The position numbers were made by a program, and so were the translations under genes. From assembly GCA_947485165.1 (NCBI GenBank), contig CANKRG010000007.1, forward strand, positions 1-55,705: a stretch of 55,705 bases of DNA, written 5' to 3'. This DNA comes from Comamonadaceae bacterium. GTDB taxonomy: Bacteria; Pseudomonadota; Gammaproteobacteria; Burkholderiales; Burkholderiaceae_C. Below are positions 1 through 9,366 of this stretch, in pieces. Every line of letters begins with the position of its first letter. Position 1 is the first letter of the stretch. The notes beneath the pieces were generated by a model. The model was not told the origin of the DNA. It ran no database searches and saw only the letters and a program-made list of their open reading frames with translations.

Positions 1-600
1 CGCTCATTCTTCAATGTCATTTTGGGTGGTTTTGGCGGCGAGGCCGTGACCGCAGCTGCAGGTAGTGCGGTGCAACGACCGGTTAAATCTGGCAGTGCTG
101 ACGATGCAGCGTTCGTCTTGTCAAACGCTGAAACAGTTGTGATTGTCCCAGGCTACGGTTTAGCCGTGGCTCGCGCCCAGCATGCCGTCAAAGAGTTGGC
201 TGCAAAACTGACCGAAAAGGGTATCAAAGTTAAATACGCTATTCACCCAGTGGCGGGACGTATGCCTGGACACATGAATGTGTTGCTGGCTGAGGCTGAA
301 GTTCCCTACGACCAAGTGTATGAGATGGAAGACATCAATGGTGAATTCGGGCAAGTCGATGTCGCTATTATTTTAGGAGCTAATGACGTTGTCAATCCGG
401 CGGCTCACGTTAAAGGTAGCGCCATTTACGGCATGCCTATTTTAGAAGCCTACAAAGCCAAAACGATCATTGTCAACAAGCGCAGCATGGCGGCTGGTTA
501 TGCTGGTTTGGACAACGAACTCTTCTACATGGACAAAACCATGATGGTGTTTGGCGATGCCAAGAAGGTCGTGGAAGACATGGGCAAAGCTATCGAATGA
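1..600 (+). CDS. pntB: NAD(P) transhydrogenase subunit beta, C-terminal part (5' truncated by window)
   Basis: Open frame from base 1; RSFFNVILGGFGGE...VIVPGYGLAVARAQHAVKELA...HPVAGRMPGHMNVLLAEA...NDVVNPAA is the PntB NADP-binding domain. Confidence 0.95.
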   Translation, partial: RSFFNVILGGFGGEAVTAAAGSAVQRPVKSGSADDAAFVLSNAETVVIVPGYGLAVARAQHAVKELAAKLTEKGIKVKYAIHPVAGRMPGHMNVLLAEAEVPYDQVYEMEDINGEFGQVDVAIILGANDVVNPAAHVKGSAIYGMPILEAYKAKTIIVNKRSMAAGYAGLDNELFYMDKTMMVFGDAKKVVEDMGKAIE

Positions 601-637
601 AGTGGTTGAAAATGAAGCGATTGAGTAAGGTTTTTGA

Positions 638-2116
638 ATGATGCAACTAGATAATCCTGTTTCCCTGCAAGTCAAAGTGGTTGCCGCATTGTTGCAGGTG
701 GTGCCCAAACACGCGCTGCTTTGGCATGCAGAGGAGACCACACCGTTTGAGTGCGATGGTTTAACCGCCTACCGCCAGCGCCCGATGGTGGTGGCGTTGC
801 CAGAAACCTATGCGCAAGTGCAAGGCATTTTGAAGTCTTGCCATGCGATGGGTGTCCCTGTCGTGGCGCGTGGTGCTGGCACAGGCTTGAGCGGTGGTGC
901 GATGCCGCATGCTGCGGGTGTGACGCTTTCATTAGCGAAGTTCAATAAAATTTTGAAATTGGATGCGAAGAGCCGCACTGCAGTCGTCCAAGGTGGCGTA
1001 CGCAATTTAGCGATATCAGAAGCAGCAGCGCCACTGGGTTTGTATTACGCGCCTGATCCCTCCAGCCAAATTGCTTGCACCATAGGCGGCAATGTTGCTG
1101 AAAATTCAGGTGGGGTGCATTGTTTGAAATATGGTTTGACCGTGCACAACGTGCTGAAAGTCAAAGGTTTCACGGTTGAAGGCGAGGAAGTTGAGTTTGG
1201 CAGTGATGCTTTAGATGCCTCTGGGTACGACTTGCTCAGCTTGATCGTCGGTAGCGAAGGTATGTTGGCTGTCACGACGGAAGTTACTGTCAAATTGATC
1301 CCTAAACCGCAGTTAGCGCGTTGCATCATGGCGAGTTTTGATGATATTCGCAAGGCTGGCGATGCCGTGGCCGCTGTCATTGCAGCAGGCATCATTCCCG
1401 CTGGTTTAGAGATGATGGACAAGCCAATGACCGCTGCCGTGGAAGACTACGTTCATGCGGGCTACGACTTAACAGCCGAGGCCATTTTGTTGTGCGAGAG
1501 CGATGGCACACCGGAAGAGGTTGAAGAAGAAATTGGTCGCATGACGCAAGTTCTCACAAGCTGTGGAGCTAGCGCGATTGCCATCAGCCAAAACGAAGCC
1601 GAACGGCTGCGGTTTTGGAGCGGTCGCAAAAATGCTTTCCCAGCATCGGGCCGCATCAGTCCCGACTACATGTGCATGGATTCCACCATCCCGCGCAAGC
1701 GCTTGGCCGATATATTGATCGCCATTGCCGAGATGGAAAAAAAATACCAACTACGCTGCGCCAATGTGTTTCACGCTGGCGATGGCAATTTGCACCCTTT
1801 GATTTTGTTTGATGCGAATGATGCAGACCAATTACATCGCTGCGAGCTGTTTGGCGCCGACATTTTAGAAACCAGTGTCGCCATGGGCGGCAGTGTGACA
1901 GGTGAGCACGGCGTGGGTATTGAAAAACTCAATTCCATGTGTGTTCAGTTCAATGCTGCTGAAAACGAGCAAATGTTTGGCGTGAAACGTGCTTTTGACC
2001 CGCAAAGTTTGCTGAATCCAGGCAAAGTGATACCAACATTGCAGCGCTGTGCTGAATACGGAAAGATGGTGGTGCGTGGCGGTGCGCTATCTCATCCTGA
2101 ATTAGAGCGCTTCTAA
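638..2116 (+). CDS. FAD-binding oxidoreductase, glycolate oxidase GlcD-like
   Basis: FAD-linked oxidase motifs VARGAGTGLSGGAMP, NVAENSGGVHCLKYG, NVFHAGDGNLHP, GSVTGEHGVGIEK. Confidence 0.9.
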   Translation: MMQLDNPVSLQVKVVAALLQVVPKHALLWHAEETTPFECDGLTAYRQRPMVVALPETYAQVQGILKSCHAMGVPVVARGAGTGLSGGAMPHAAGVTLSLAKFNKILKLDAKSRTAVVQGGVRNLAISEAAAPLGLYYAPDPSSQIACTIGGNVAENSGGVHCLKYGLTVHNVLKVKGFTVEGEEVEFGSDALDASGYDLLSLIVGSEGMLAVTTEVTVKLIPKPQLARCIMASFDDIRKAGDAVAAVIAAGIIPAGLEMMDKPMTAAVEDYVHAGYDLTAEAILLCESDGTPEEVEEEIGRMTQVLTSCGASAIAISQNEAERLRFWSGRKNAFPASGRISPDYMCMDSTIPRKRLADILIAIAEMEKKYQLRCANVFHAGDGNLHPLILFDANDADQLHRCELFGADILETSVAMGGSVTGEHGVGIEKLNSMCVQFNAAENEQMFGVKRAFDPQSLLNPGKVIPTLQRCAEYGKMVVRGGALSHPELERF

Positions 2117-2183
2117 GGTGAGCTGTACCCGAATATCTGGACGGGCAAGTTGAAGATAATTTCACAACTTGCAAGGAGCATCC

Positions 2184-2549
2184 ATGAAACGCATCCCCCG
2201 ACGGATATTTACAGCGGAAATTAAGTTAGAGGCCATCAAACTAGTCATTCGTGAGCTTTATCCACTCATCTTGGCCGATCTGGAAGATTCTGCATCTTCT
2301 GCTTGACATAGGAGCGTCAATGCGCCTGTGGAGAGTTTCTTTGGCACGATCAAGACGGAGAGTTTGCAGCATTACAGATTTACAACCCGTGAAGAAGCAA
2401 AACTCGTCGTCTTTGAGTACATGGAGGTGTTCTACAACCGCATCAGGCGAGACAGCAAAATCAACAATATTGCACCTGCAACTTACGCGGCGCAGTTCCC
2501 TTCAACTGTGCAGCAATGGACTGCATCATTGAGACACTTGCCCGTCTAA
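2184..2549 (+). pseudogene. IS3-family transposase remnant (OrfA N-terminus joined to OrfB C-terminus)
   Basis: MKRIPRRIFTAEIKLEAIKLVI (OrfA-like start) followed out of frame by VESFFGTIKTESLQHYRFTTREEAKLVVFEYMEVFYNRIRRDSKINNIAPATYAAQF (OrfB integrase C-terminus); catalytic core missing. Confidence 0.85.
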
Positions 2550-2587
2550 TGAAGCAGGTACCGCTCAGTCTAGGTTGTGACTCAGAG

Positions 2588-3169
2588 CTAGGCAAACACG
2601 TCTGCCTCAGAAAGCAGTAACCCCACAGCATCTTTGCCTGAAAGTTTGGGCTGCTCGGTCAATTGCCAGTCAATACCTATGGCAGGGTCGTTCCACAAAA
2701 TACATCGCTCAAATGCCGGCGCGTAGTAATCCGTCGTTTTATAGAGAAAGTCTGCGGTCTCGGACAACACCACAAAACCATGCGCAAAACCAGGGGGCAC
2801 CCAAAGTTGTCGGTGATTTTCTCCACTGAGCAAGACGGTTACTGCTTTACCATAAGTAGGTGATGAACGACGAATATCAACGGCAACATCTAGCACGTCA
2901 CCACTCACCACGCGAACCAACTTACCTTGCGGCTGCTGGATTTGGTAATGCAAGCCACGCAGCACGCCTTTAGCAGAGCGTGAATGGTTGTCTTGCACAA
3001 AATGGGCATTCAAACCGGTGACTTGATTGAACGCTTCTTGATTAAAGCTTTCAAAAAAGAAACCGCGTTGATCACCAAACACTTTGGGCTCAATGATCAA
3101 AACTTGCGGTATCTCTGCCGGTGTGGCTCTCAGGCCGTTAGCTGCCACCCGATCGCTGATACCGTTCAT
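2588..3169 (-). CDS. rfbC: dTDP-4-dehydrorhamnose 3,5-epimerase
   Basis: [48 protein letters not shown] motifs. Confidence 0.95.
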   Translation of the reverse strand: MNGISDRVAANGLRATPAEIPQVLIIEPKVFGDQRGFFFESFNQEAFNQVTGLNAHFVQDNHSRSAKGVLRGLHYQIQQPQGKLVRVVSGDVLDVAVDIRRSSPTYGKAVTVLLSGENHRQLWVPPGFAHGFVVLSETADFLYKTTDYYAPAFERCILWNDPAIGIDWQLTEQPKLSGKDAVGLLLSEADVFA

Positions 3170-4077
3170 GCGACGGGACCTTCTTTGAGCATCCGCAGCA
3201 AATATTGTCCATAGCCGTTTTTAGCCAACGGTTGTGCTAGCTTCTCAACTTGTTCGCCAGAAATAAAACCATTACGCCATGCAATTTCTTCTGGGCAGGC
3301 AATTTTCAAACCTTGTCTATGCTCCAAGGTTGAAATAAATTGGCTCGCTTCCAACAAACTGTCATGTGTGCCTGTATCCAACCAAGCGTAGCCACGCTGC
3401 ATGATTTTCACATTCAGTTGCCCCATTTCTAGGTAAGTTTGGTTCACCGTGGTGATTTCCAGCTCGCCACGGGCGCTGGGTTTGACGGCTTTGGCGATGT
3501 CGATAACTTGGTTGTCATAAAAGTACAAGCCCGTCACGGCATAGTTGCTTTTGGGTTGCAGCGGTTTTTCTTCAATACTGGTTGCTCGTCCTTCTCCATC
3601 AAAAGCCACCACGCCATAGCGCTCAGGGTCTTGCACGTGGTAGGCAAACACGGTTGCGCCAGCGGTATTGTTGTCGGCACCAGACAACAAATGTGCAAAG
3701 TCGTGGCCGTAAAAAATGTTGTCACCCAACACCAGTGCGCTCGGTGAATTGCCTACAAACTTGTCACCAATGATGAACGCTTGCGCCAGCCCGTCGGGGC
3801 TGGGCTGCACCGCGTATTGCAAATTCATGCCCCATTGGCTGCCGTCGCCCAAGAGCTGCTGAAAACGGGGCGTGTCTTGCGGCGTGCTGATGATGAGCAC
3901 ATCGCGCATTCCCGCCAACATCAAGGTGCTGAGTGGGTAGTAAATCATCGGCTTGTCGTACACAGGCAGCAATTGCTTGCTAAGTGCCAATGTGGCAGGG
4001 TGTAAGCGCGTACCGGAGCCACCAGCCAAGATGATGCCTTTGCGGGAGGTTTGATGTTTAGCAGTTGGTGAAGTCAT
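3166..4077 (-). CDS. rfbA: glucose-1-phosphate thymidylyltransferase
   Basis: [44 protein letters not shown]; overlaps the rfbC start by 4 nt. Confidence 0.97.
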   Translation of the reverse strand: MTSPTAKHQTSRKGIILAGGSGTRLHPATLALSKQLLPVYDKPMIYYPLSTLMLAGMRDVLIISTPQDTPRFQQLLGDGSQWGMNLQYAVQPSPDGLAQAFIIGDKFVGNSPSALVLGDNIFYGHDFAHLLSGADNNTAGATVFAYHVQDPERYGVVAFDGEGRATSIEEKPLQPKSNYAVTGLYFYDNQVIDIAKAVKPSARGELEITTVNQTYLEMGQLNVKIMQRGYAWLDTGTHDSLLEASQFISTLEHRQGLKIACPEEIAWRNGFISGEQVEKLAQPLAKNGYGQYLLRMLKEGPVA

Positions 4078-4105
4078 AGCTAGTGATACGTTTATAGATC
4101 AGTTT

Positions 4106-5005
4106 TTATAAAATTTCTGTCAGCATCCGCGCCACACCCTGCTGCCAGGGTGGCAAATACAAGTTAAACGCAGTTTGCAATTTCAAAGTGTCTAATTTAG
4201 AGTTCAAAGGTCGTCTAGCCGGCGTAGGATATGCCTGAGTAGCTATTTTATGAATAGCATTTTTAGCTGTCTTGAGGTCAATACCTGCGTTTCTTACATG
4301 TTCAATCACCAGCGCCGCATAGCCATGCCACGAAGTAGCGCCGCTGGCAACCAAGTGGTACAAACCTGCCAAGTCAGGCTGCGTTTGAACGCGTTGCAAG
4401 GCCAGCGCAGTGATATCCGCCAGCAAATCTGCCCCCGTGGGCGCACCAATTTGGTCGTCAATCACGCTCAAGCTGTCGCGTTCTTTGGCCAAGCGCAGCA
4501 TGGTTTTGGCAAAGTTACCGCCTCGTGCTGCGTAGACCCAGCTGGTTCTGAAAATCAAGTGCTTGGCGCAGTTTGCAGCCACGGCTTGTTCGCCCTCTAA
4601 CTTGGTTTGGCCATATACGCTTAAGGGTGCGGGCGTATCGGACTCTTTCCAAGCTTGGCTGCCCGAGCCGTCAAAGACATAGTCGGTCGAATAATGCACC
4701 AGCCAAGCGCCCAGCTTTTGCGCCTCAGCTGCAATCGCGCCGGGTGCCAGGGCATTGATGGTGCGAGCCAAGTCAGGCTCAGACTCCGCCTTGTCCACGG
4801 CGGTATGCGCTGCAGCGTTGACGATGATGCTGGGTTTGACTTGACGTACCGTTTCAGCCAAGCCGGCTAAATTCGTGAAATCACCACAAAAATCGGTACT
4901 GTCAAAATCTACAGCGACCACCTCACCCAGCGGCGCTAAGCTGCGTTGCAGTTCCCAGCCGACTTGGCCACCCTTACCGAACAGAAGTATTTTTTGAACT
5001 TGCAT
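4106..5005 (-). CDS. rfbD: dTDP-4-dehydrorhamnose reductase
   Basis: LLFGKGGQVGWELQRSL, VNAAAHTAVDKAESEPDLA, STDYVFDGSG, YPTPARRPLNSKLDT. Confidence 0.95.
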   Translation of the reverse strand: MQVQKILLFGKGGQVGWELQRSLAPLGEVVAVDFDSTDFCGDFTNLAGLAETVRQVKPSIIVNAAAHTAVDKAESEPDLARTINALAPGAIAAEAQKLGAWLVHYSTDYVFDGSGSQAWKESDTPAPLSVYGQTKLEGEQAVAANCAKHLIFRTSWVYAARGGNFAKTMLRLAKERDSLSVIDDQIGAPTGADLLADITALALQRVQTQPDLAGLYHLVASGATSWHGYAALVIEHVRNAGIDLKTAKNAIHKIATQAYPTPARRPLNSKLDTLKLQTAFNLYLPPWQQGVARMLTEIL

Positions 5006-5036
5006 ATGAGCTTGTAACTAGGGACTTGTCAGCGGA

Positions 5037-6107
5037 TTAGCTGGCATATTGCTTGTTCACCCATTCGCGGTAGCTGCCATTTTGCACATGGCTGACCCAA
5101 TCGGTATGGCTTAAATACCATTCAACGGTTTTTTGTATGCCTGATTCAAAGGTTTCAGCCGGCTTCCAGCCCAGTTCTTTTTCAATCTTGCTGGCGTCAA
5201 TGGCGTAGCGGCGGTCATGGCCGGCGCGGTCAGTCACGTAGGTAATCTGCTCTACGTAGCTTTTACCATCAGCGCGGGGCTGCAATTCATTAAGCAACTT
5301 GCAAATGGTGTTCACAATCTCGACGTTCGGCTTCTCGTTCCAGCCGCCCACGTTGTAAGTCTCACCCAACTTGCCGGCTTCCAGCACACGGCGAATCGCG
5401 CTGGCGTGGTCTTTCACGTACAACCAATCGCGAATTTGCTGGCCGTCACCGTAAATCGGCAGGTTTTTACCCGCCAAGGCGTTCACAATCATCAGCGGAA
5501 TCAGCTTTTCAGGGAAATGGTAGGGGCCGTAGTTGTTGCTGCAATTGGTCGTCAGCACGGGCAAACCGTAGGTGTGGTGGTAGGCGCGCACCAAATGGTC
5601 GCTGGCTGCTTTGCTGGCTGAATACGGGCTGTTCGGCTCGTATGGGTGCTTCTCTGTGAAACATGGCTCTTGGGGGGCGAGTGAGCCATACACCTCGTCC
5701 GTCGATACATGCAAAAACCTGAAATCAGTTTTCGTCTTATTTTTTTCGTTATCTTCTAATTTGCCAAAATACCCGCGCACCGCTTCCAGCAGGTGAAACG
5801 TACCCACTATATTGGTCTGAATAAAGTCTTCCGGCCCATGAATGGACCTGTCCACATGCGATTCTGCGGCGAAATTGATGATTGCGCGAGGTTGGTGTTT
5901 TGCCAGTAGCGCGTCAAGCAAAGCCCTGTCGCCAATGTCGCCCTGCACAAAAACGTGGCGTTTGTCATTGGCAAGTGACGCCAAATTCTCTAAATTCCCC
6001 GCATAAGTCAGCTTGTCCAAATTGAGCACAGGCTCGTCATGCGCTGCCAACCAGTCCAACACAAAGTTAGCCCCAATAACCCCCGCCCCGCCCGTGACCA
6101 AAATCAT
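5037..6107 (-). CDS. rfbB: dTDP-glucose 4,6-dehydratase
   Basis: [66 protein letters not shown]. Confidence 0.97.
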   Translation of the reverse strand: MILVTGGAGVIGANFVLDWLAAHDEPVLNLDKLTYAGNLENLASLANDKRHVFVQGDIGDRALLDALLAKHQPRAIINFAAESHVDRSIHGPEDFIQTNIVGTFHLLEAVRGYFGKLEDNEKNKTKTDFRFLHVSTDEVYGSLAPQEPCFTEKHPYEPNSPYSASKAASDHLVRAYHHTYGLPVLTTNCSNNYGPYHFPEKLIPLMIVNALAGKNLPIYGDGQQIRDWLYVKDHASAIRRVLEAGKLGETYNVGGWNEKPNVEIVNTICKLLNELQPRADGKSYVEQITYVTDRAGHDRRYAIDASKIEKELGWKPAETFESGIQKTVEWYLSHTDWVSHVQNGSYREWVNKQYAS

Positions 6108-6288
6108 GCCAAACCCCTAAGACTATGTTGAACTTGCTACTAATAAGAATACAAACAGCCTGTACTCAGTACTGCTGAGATTATCGCTGCTTTGTGACGT
6201 GTAAATTAAATAGTAAATCCACCCTTTTACCCTTTTACCTTTCCTAAAGCCATGACAACAACCCCCTCAAAAAAAGACAAGCCACACG

Positions 6289-6405
6289 TTAGCCTTCACT
6301 TTCTTTGCGAATCAAAAAGTGGACGATCGTACCCTTACGCGCCAGCAATTTTTTAACCAGCCGTTTGCCAACAAAACGCGTTGCACCCGTGACAAAATAT
6401 TGCAT
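6289..6405 (-). pseudogene. Truncated SDR/NAD-dependent epimerase remnant (38 codons)
   Basis: Not in ORF track. Minus-strand translation MQYFVTGATRFVGKRLVKKLLARKGTIVHFLIRKESEG*; Rossmann GATxFVGKRLV start of an SDR, ending directly in TAA. Confidence 0.75.
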
Positions 6406-6623
6406 AGTAAAGCTCCAAATGAATCGATCATTTTTCCCCAATTTGGCTCACGTTGTATTCAGCGTATACCCGCAGTTACCTCAATACTTGCTAGTCCTTA
6501 GACGCTAGATTTCTAGTACCCAGCACCTAAACAGGTAGCCTTTCTAAGGTTAAAGTAAACCACACAACGCACAAGTCGTTTGCCACCGCTTTTTTCTGCT
6601 TTACTTTTAACTTTGGAGGCCCA

Positions 6624-7211
6624 ATGGTCAAGAAATTACACAAATCTACCGATCAAACCCAAGCTCACACCGCGACTGGTGCACAGTTGGTCAGCAGCGT
6701 TAAAGACTCTGCACAGCAAATCTGGTTGGCCGGCTTGGGCGCATTCTCCAAGGCGCAGGCCGAAGGCGGCAAAGTGTTTGAAACCCTGGTTAAAGATGGC
6801 ATGGGCTTGCAGCGCAAGACGCAAGCAGCCGCAGAAGAAAAAATCTCCGAAGCCACCAGCAAAATGACCAACATGGCCAACGGCATCTCCGCCAAAGCGA
6901 CGGGCGTGGCCACAGACATCACAGCAAAGGCAACAGGTCAGTGGGACAAGCTGGAAAACATCTTTGAAGAGCGCGTGGCCAAAGCTTTGAGCAAAATGGG
7001 CATGCCAACTGCTAAAGAGGTTCAAGCTTTGGCTAAGCGCGTTGACGAACTCAGTGCACAGCTGAAGAAAGCCCCGGTTAAATCAGCTACTAAACCTAGC
7101 GCCAAGCATGCTGTAGCACCAAAAGTCGCGGTTAAAAAAGCTGTTGTTGCTAAAAAAGTAGCGGTCAAGACTGTGAAAGCAGCGACAAAACGAGCTTCAA
7201 TAAGTAAATAA
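6624..7211 (+). CDS. Phasin / polyhydroxyalkanoate granule-associated protein with Lys/Ala-rich C-terminal tail
   Basis: QIWLAGLGAFSKAQAEGGKVFETLVKDG..., ALSKMGMPTAKEVQALAKRVDELSAQL, then a KSATKPSAKHAVAPKVAVKKAVVAKK tail (PhaF/PhaI/PhaM-like). Confidence 0.9.
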   Translation: MVKKLHKSTDQTQAHTATGAQLVSSVKDSAQQIWLAGLGAFSKAQAEGGKVFETLVKDGMGLQRKTQAAAEEKISEATSKMTNMANGISAKATGVATDITAKATGQWDKLENIFEERVAKALSKMGMPTAKEVQALAKRVDELSAQLKKAPVKSATKPSAKHAVAPKVAVKKAVVAKKVAVKTVKAATKRASISK

Positions 7212-7270
7212 GTAAATAAGTAAATAAATAAGTAAATAAGTAAATAAGTCTGATAAGTCTGATAAGTCAG
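7200..7270 (+). repeat. TAAGTAAA octamer tandem repeat followed by TAAGTCTGA units
   Basis: Direct reading: TAAGTAAA x3, TAAA, TAAGTAAA x2, then TAAGTCTGA x2 and TAAGTCAG; overlaps the phasin stop codon. Confidence 0.95.
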
Positions 7271-7292
7271 CCGATTAGCTTCGGCGAGAGTT

Positions 7293-7319
7293 AAAAAGAG
7301 CGCTTAGTCGCTCTTTTTT
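7293..7319 (+). terminator. Rho-independent terminator (probably bidirectional)
   Basis: AAAAAGAGCG-CTTAGT-CGCTCTTTTTT: 10-bp stem with A-tract and T-tract. Confidence 0.85.
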
Positions 7320-7351
7320 GCTTTTGAATTGCTTAAATCGTTTAAAATAGA

Positions 7352-7410
7352 GATAAATATGGCTATAGCCAGCGTATTTATTGCTTAAGGTGCTATTATA
7401 AATATAGCAA
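7352..7410 (+). repeat. Dispersed ~59-bp palindromic repeat, copy A
   Basis: gataaatatggctatagccagcgtatttattgcttaaggtgctattataaatatagcaa; about 54/59 identical to copy B at 20716..20774 by manual alignment. Confidence 0.9.
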
Positions 7411-7478
7411 ATTTGGAGGCGGTAAATATTGCAATGTCTCACCACCATCCCTCGATTATTCATTCATAAAGGCTGCCC

Positions 7479-8390
7479 GTGTTCAAAAACGCCCTCATTT
7501 ATCGCATTGCACCCACTTGGACGGCTGATTTAGAGCGTATTGAAGCAGGATTAGAGGCTTCGCGTTACGTTGAATGCGGCGCAAGCCAAGAGAAAGCCGT
7601 CGGTTGGACTGAACCTAGAGGTGAGGAGAATGGCTTGTTGGCGGAGTCTGTTGCTGGGCAAATTGTGCTGAAGCTGATGGTGGAGGTGAAAGCCGTGCCT
7701 AGCTCGGTGGTTAACCGCAAAGCCAAAGAAGAATTGTTGAAAATAGAGGCTGCAACTGGGCGCAAACCGGGCAAACGCGAGACGAAAGAGATCAAAGAAG
7801 ACATCAAGCTGTCGCTGATGCCGCTGGCGTTTACCAAGCTGTCTAGCGTACTGGTGTGGATTGATGCTAAAGCGCAGTTGCTGACGATTGGCGCATCCAG
7901 CACAGCCAAGGCTGATGAGGTGATCACGTACTTGGTGAAATGTCTGGATGGTTTTTCAGCCATGCCGCTGAACACCCAAACCTCAAGCGCCGTGGCAATG
8001 GCGGATTGGCTGGCGACACAAGCGCCGCCTGCGGGTTTCACGATTGACCGCGAATGCGAGCTTAAATCGCCCGACGAGAGTAAAGCCGTGGTGCGCTATT
8101 CACGTCACCCCTTGGATATTGAGGAAGTAAGCGCCCACATAACCAGTGGCAAGGTGCCGACTAAATTGGCGCTGACCTGGATGGCTAGGGTGTCGTTTGT
8201 GCTGACCGAAACCTTGCAAATCAAGAAAATTGCCTTCTTGGACGGTGTGTTTGACGCAACGTCCCAAGAAAAAGAAGATAGTTTTGATGCGGATACGGCG
8301 ATTGCAACAGGCGAATTGCGGCAGTTGATTCCTGAATTGCTGGCAGCTTTGGGTGGGGAAATGGCGATTGGCGAGCCTGCGAGCACTTAA
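7479..8390 (+). CDS. rdgC: Recombination-associated protein RdgC (GTG start)
   Basis: MFKNALIYRIAPTWTADLERIEAGLEASRYVECGASQEKAVGWTEPRGE...; typical ~300 aa. Confidence 0.93.
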   Translation: MFKNALIYRIAPTWTADLERIEAGLEASRYVECGASQEKAVGWTEPRGEENGLLAESVAGQIVLKLMVEVKAVPSSVVNRKAKEELLKIEAATGRKPGKRETKEIKEDIKLSLMPLAFTKLSSVLVWIDAKAQLLTIGASSTAKADEVITYLVKCLDGFSAMPLNTQTSSAVAMADWLATQAPPAGFTIDRECELKSPDESKAVVRYSRHPLDIEEVSAHITSGKVPTKLALTWMARVSFVLTETLQIKKIAFLDGVFDATSQEKEDSFDADTAIATGELRQLIPELLAALGGEMAIGEPAST

Positions 8391-8465
8391 TAAACAGCGA
8401 AAGAGCAAAAACATAGAAATTTAGACGGCTCAAGCTATGAAATGTCGTAAATAGTCATAAATAAG

Positions 8466-8494
8466 TTGAACGAGCGCTAAATCTATGCCATAAT
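8466..8494 (+). promoter_or_regulatory. Predicted sigma70 promoter of the rplN (spc) operon
   Basis: TTGAAC (8466-8471), 17-nt spacer, CATAAT (8489-8494), about 155 nt upstream of rplN. Confidence 0.7.
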
Positions 8495-8649
8495 CGAGGG
8501 CTCGGTTAATACAAAGTTGCAAGACTAGTAGTGATCGGGTATCTGCCTAACGGAAGTGCTGCGAGTGGTTTGCAGTGTGGACGACAGGCCCAAGACTGAT
8601 CGATAGCATTCAATGGTGGATGCCATTGGGAAAGTTGGGAATAAACGAA

Positions 8650-9018
8650 ATGATCCAAACAGAAACACGATTAGATGTAGCCGATAACACCGGCGCAAAG
8701 TCCGTACTGTGCATTAAGGTGCTCGGTGGTTCTAAGCGTCGCTACGCTAGCGTAGGCGATGTTATCAAGGTAAGTATTAAAGAAGCTGCTCCACGCGGTC
8801 GCGTCAAAAAAGGCGAGATCTATAGCGCGGTAGTGGTGCGTACGGCCAAAGGTATTCGTCGCGCTGACGGATCATTGGTCAAGTTTGACGGCAATGCAGC
8901 AGTTTTGCTCAACGCCAAGTTGGAGCCTATCGGCACCCGCATCTTTGGACCAGTGACGCGTGAGTTGCGCACTGAGAAGTTCATGAAGATCGTGTCATTG
9001 GCTCCTGAAGTTTTGTAA
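8650..9018 (+). CDS. rplN: 50S ribosomal protein L14
   Basis: [37 protein letters not shown]; 122 aa from the ATG at 8650 (ORF track extends too far upstream). Confidence 0.98.
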   Translation: MIQTETRLDVADNTGAKSVLCIKVLGGSKRRYASVGDVIKVSIKEAAPRGRVKKGEIYSAVVVRTAKGIRRADGSLVKFDGNAAVLLNAKLEPIGTRIFGPVTRELRTEKFMKIVSLAPEVL

Positions 9019-9031
9019 GGACGCATCCATC

Positions 9032-9364
9032 ATGAACAAAATTCGCACAGGCGACGAAGTGGTTGTGCTCACGGGGCGTGACAAAGGCAAGCGCGGTAAA
9101 GTATCCGTTCGCCACAGTGAGACGCACGTCATTGTTGACGGCATCAACTTGGTCAAAAAACATGCCAAGCCAAACCCGATGAAGGGTGTGACTGGCGGCA
9201 TCGTTGAAAAAACCATGCCTATTCACCAGTCTAACGTGGCCATTTTCAATGCAGCCAGTGGCAAGGCTGATCGCGTAGGTATCAAATTAACTGCTGATGC
9301 CAATGGCAAAGTAGTGCGCGCACGCGTCTACAAGTCAACTGGCTTAGAAATCAAGGCGGCATAA
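9032..9364 (+). CDS. rplX: 50S ribosomal protein L24
   Basis: [24 protein letters not shown] (KOW motif). Confidence 0.98.
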   Translation: MNKIRTGDEVVVLTGRDKGKRGKVSVRHSETHVIVDGINLVKKHAKPNPMKGVTGGIVEKTMPIHQSNVAIFNAASGKADRVGIKLTADANGKVVRARVYKSTGLEIKAA

Positions 9365-9366
9365 TC

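Noticed and set aside
2588-6107. rfbBDAC cluster as a novel polysaccharide system
   Set aside because: Standard dTDP-L-rhamnose pathway genes in a common order; no glycosyltransferases or other novel genes in the window.
7200-7270. Considered CRISPR-like repeat array
   Set aside because: Direct 8-9 nt tandem units with no spacers; a microsatellite-type repeat.
8575-8649. N-terminal extension of rplN ([25 protein letters not shown])
   Set aside because: L14 is 122 aa and starts [12 protein letters not shown]; the extension is the 5' leader.
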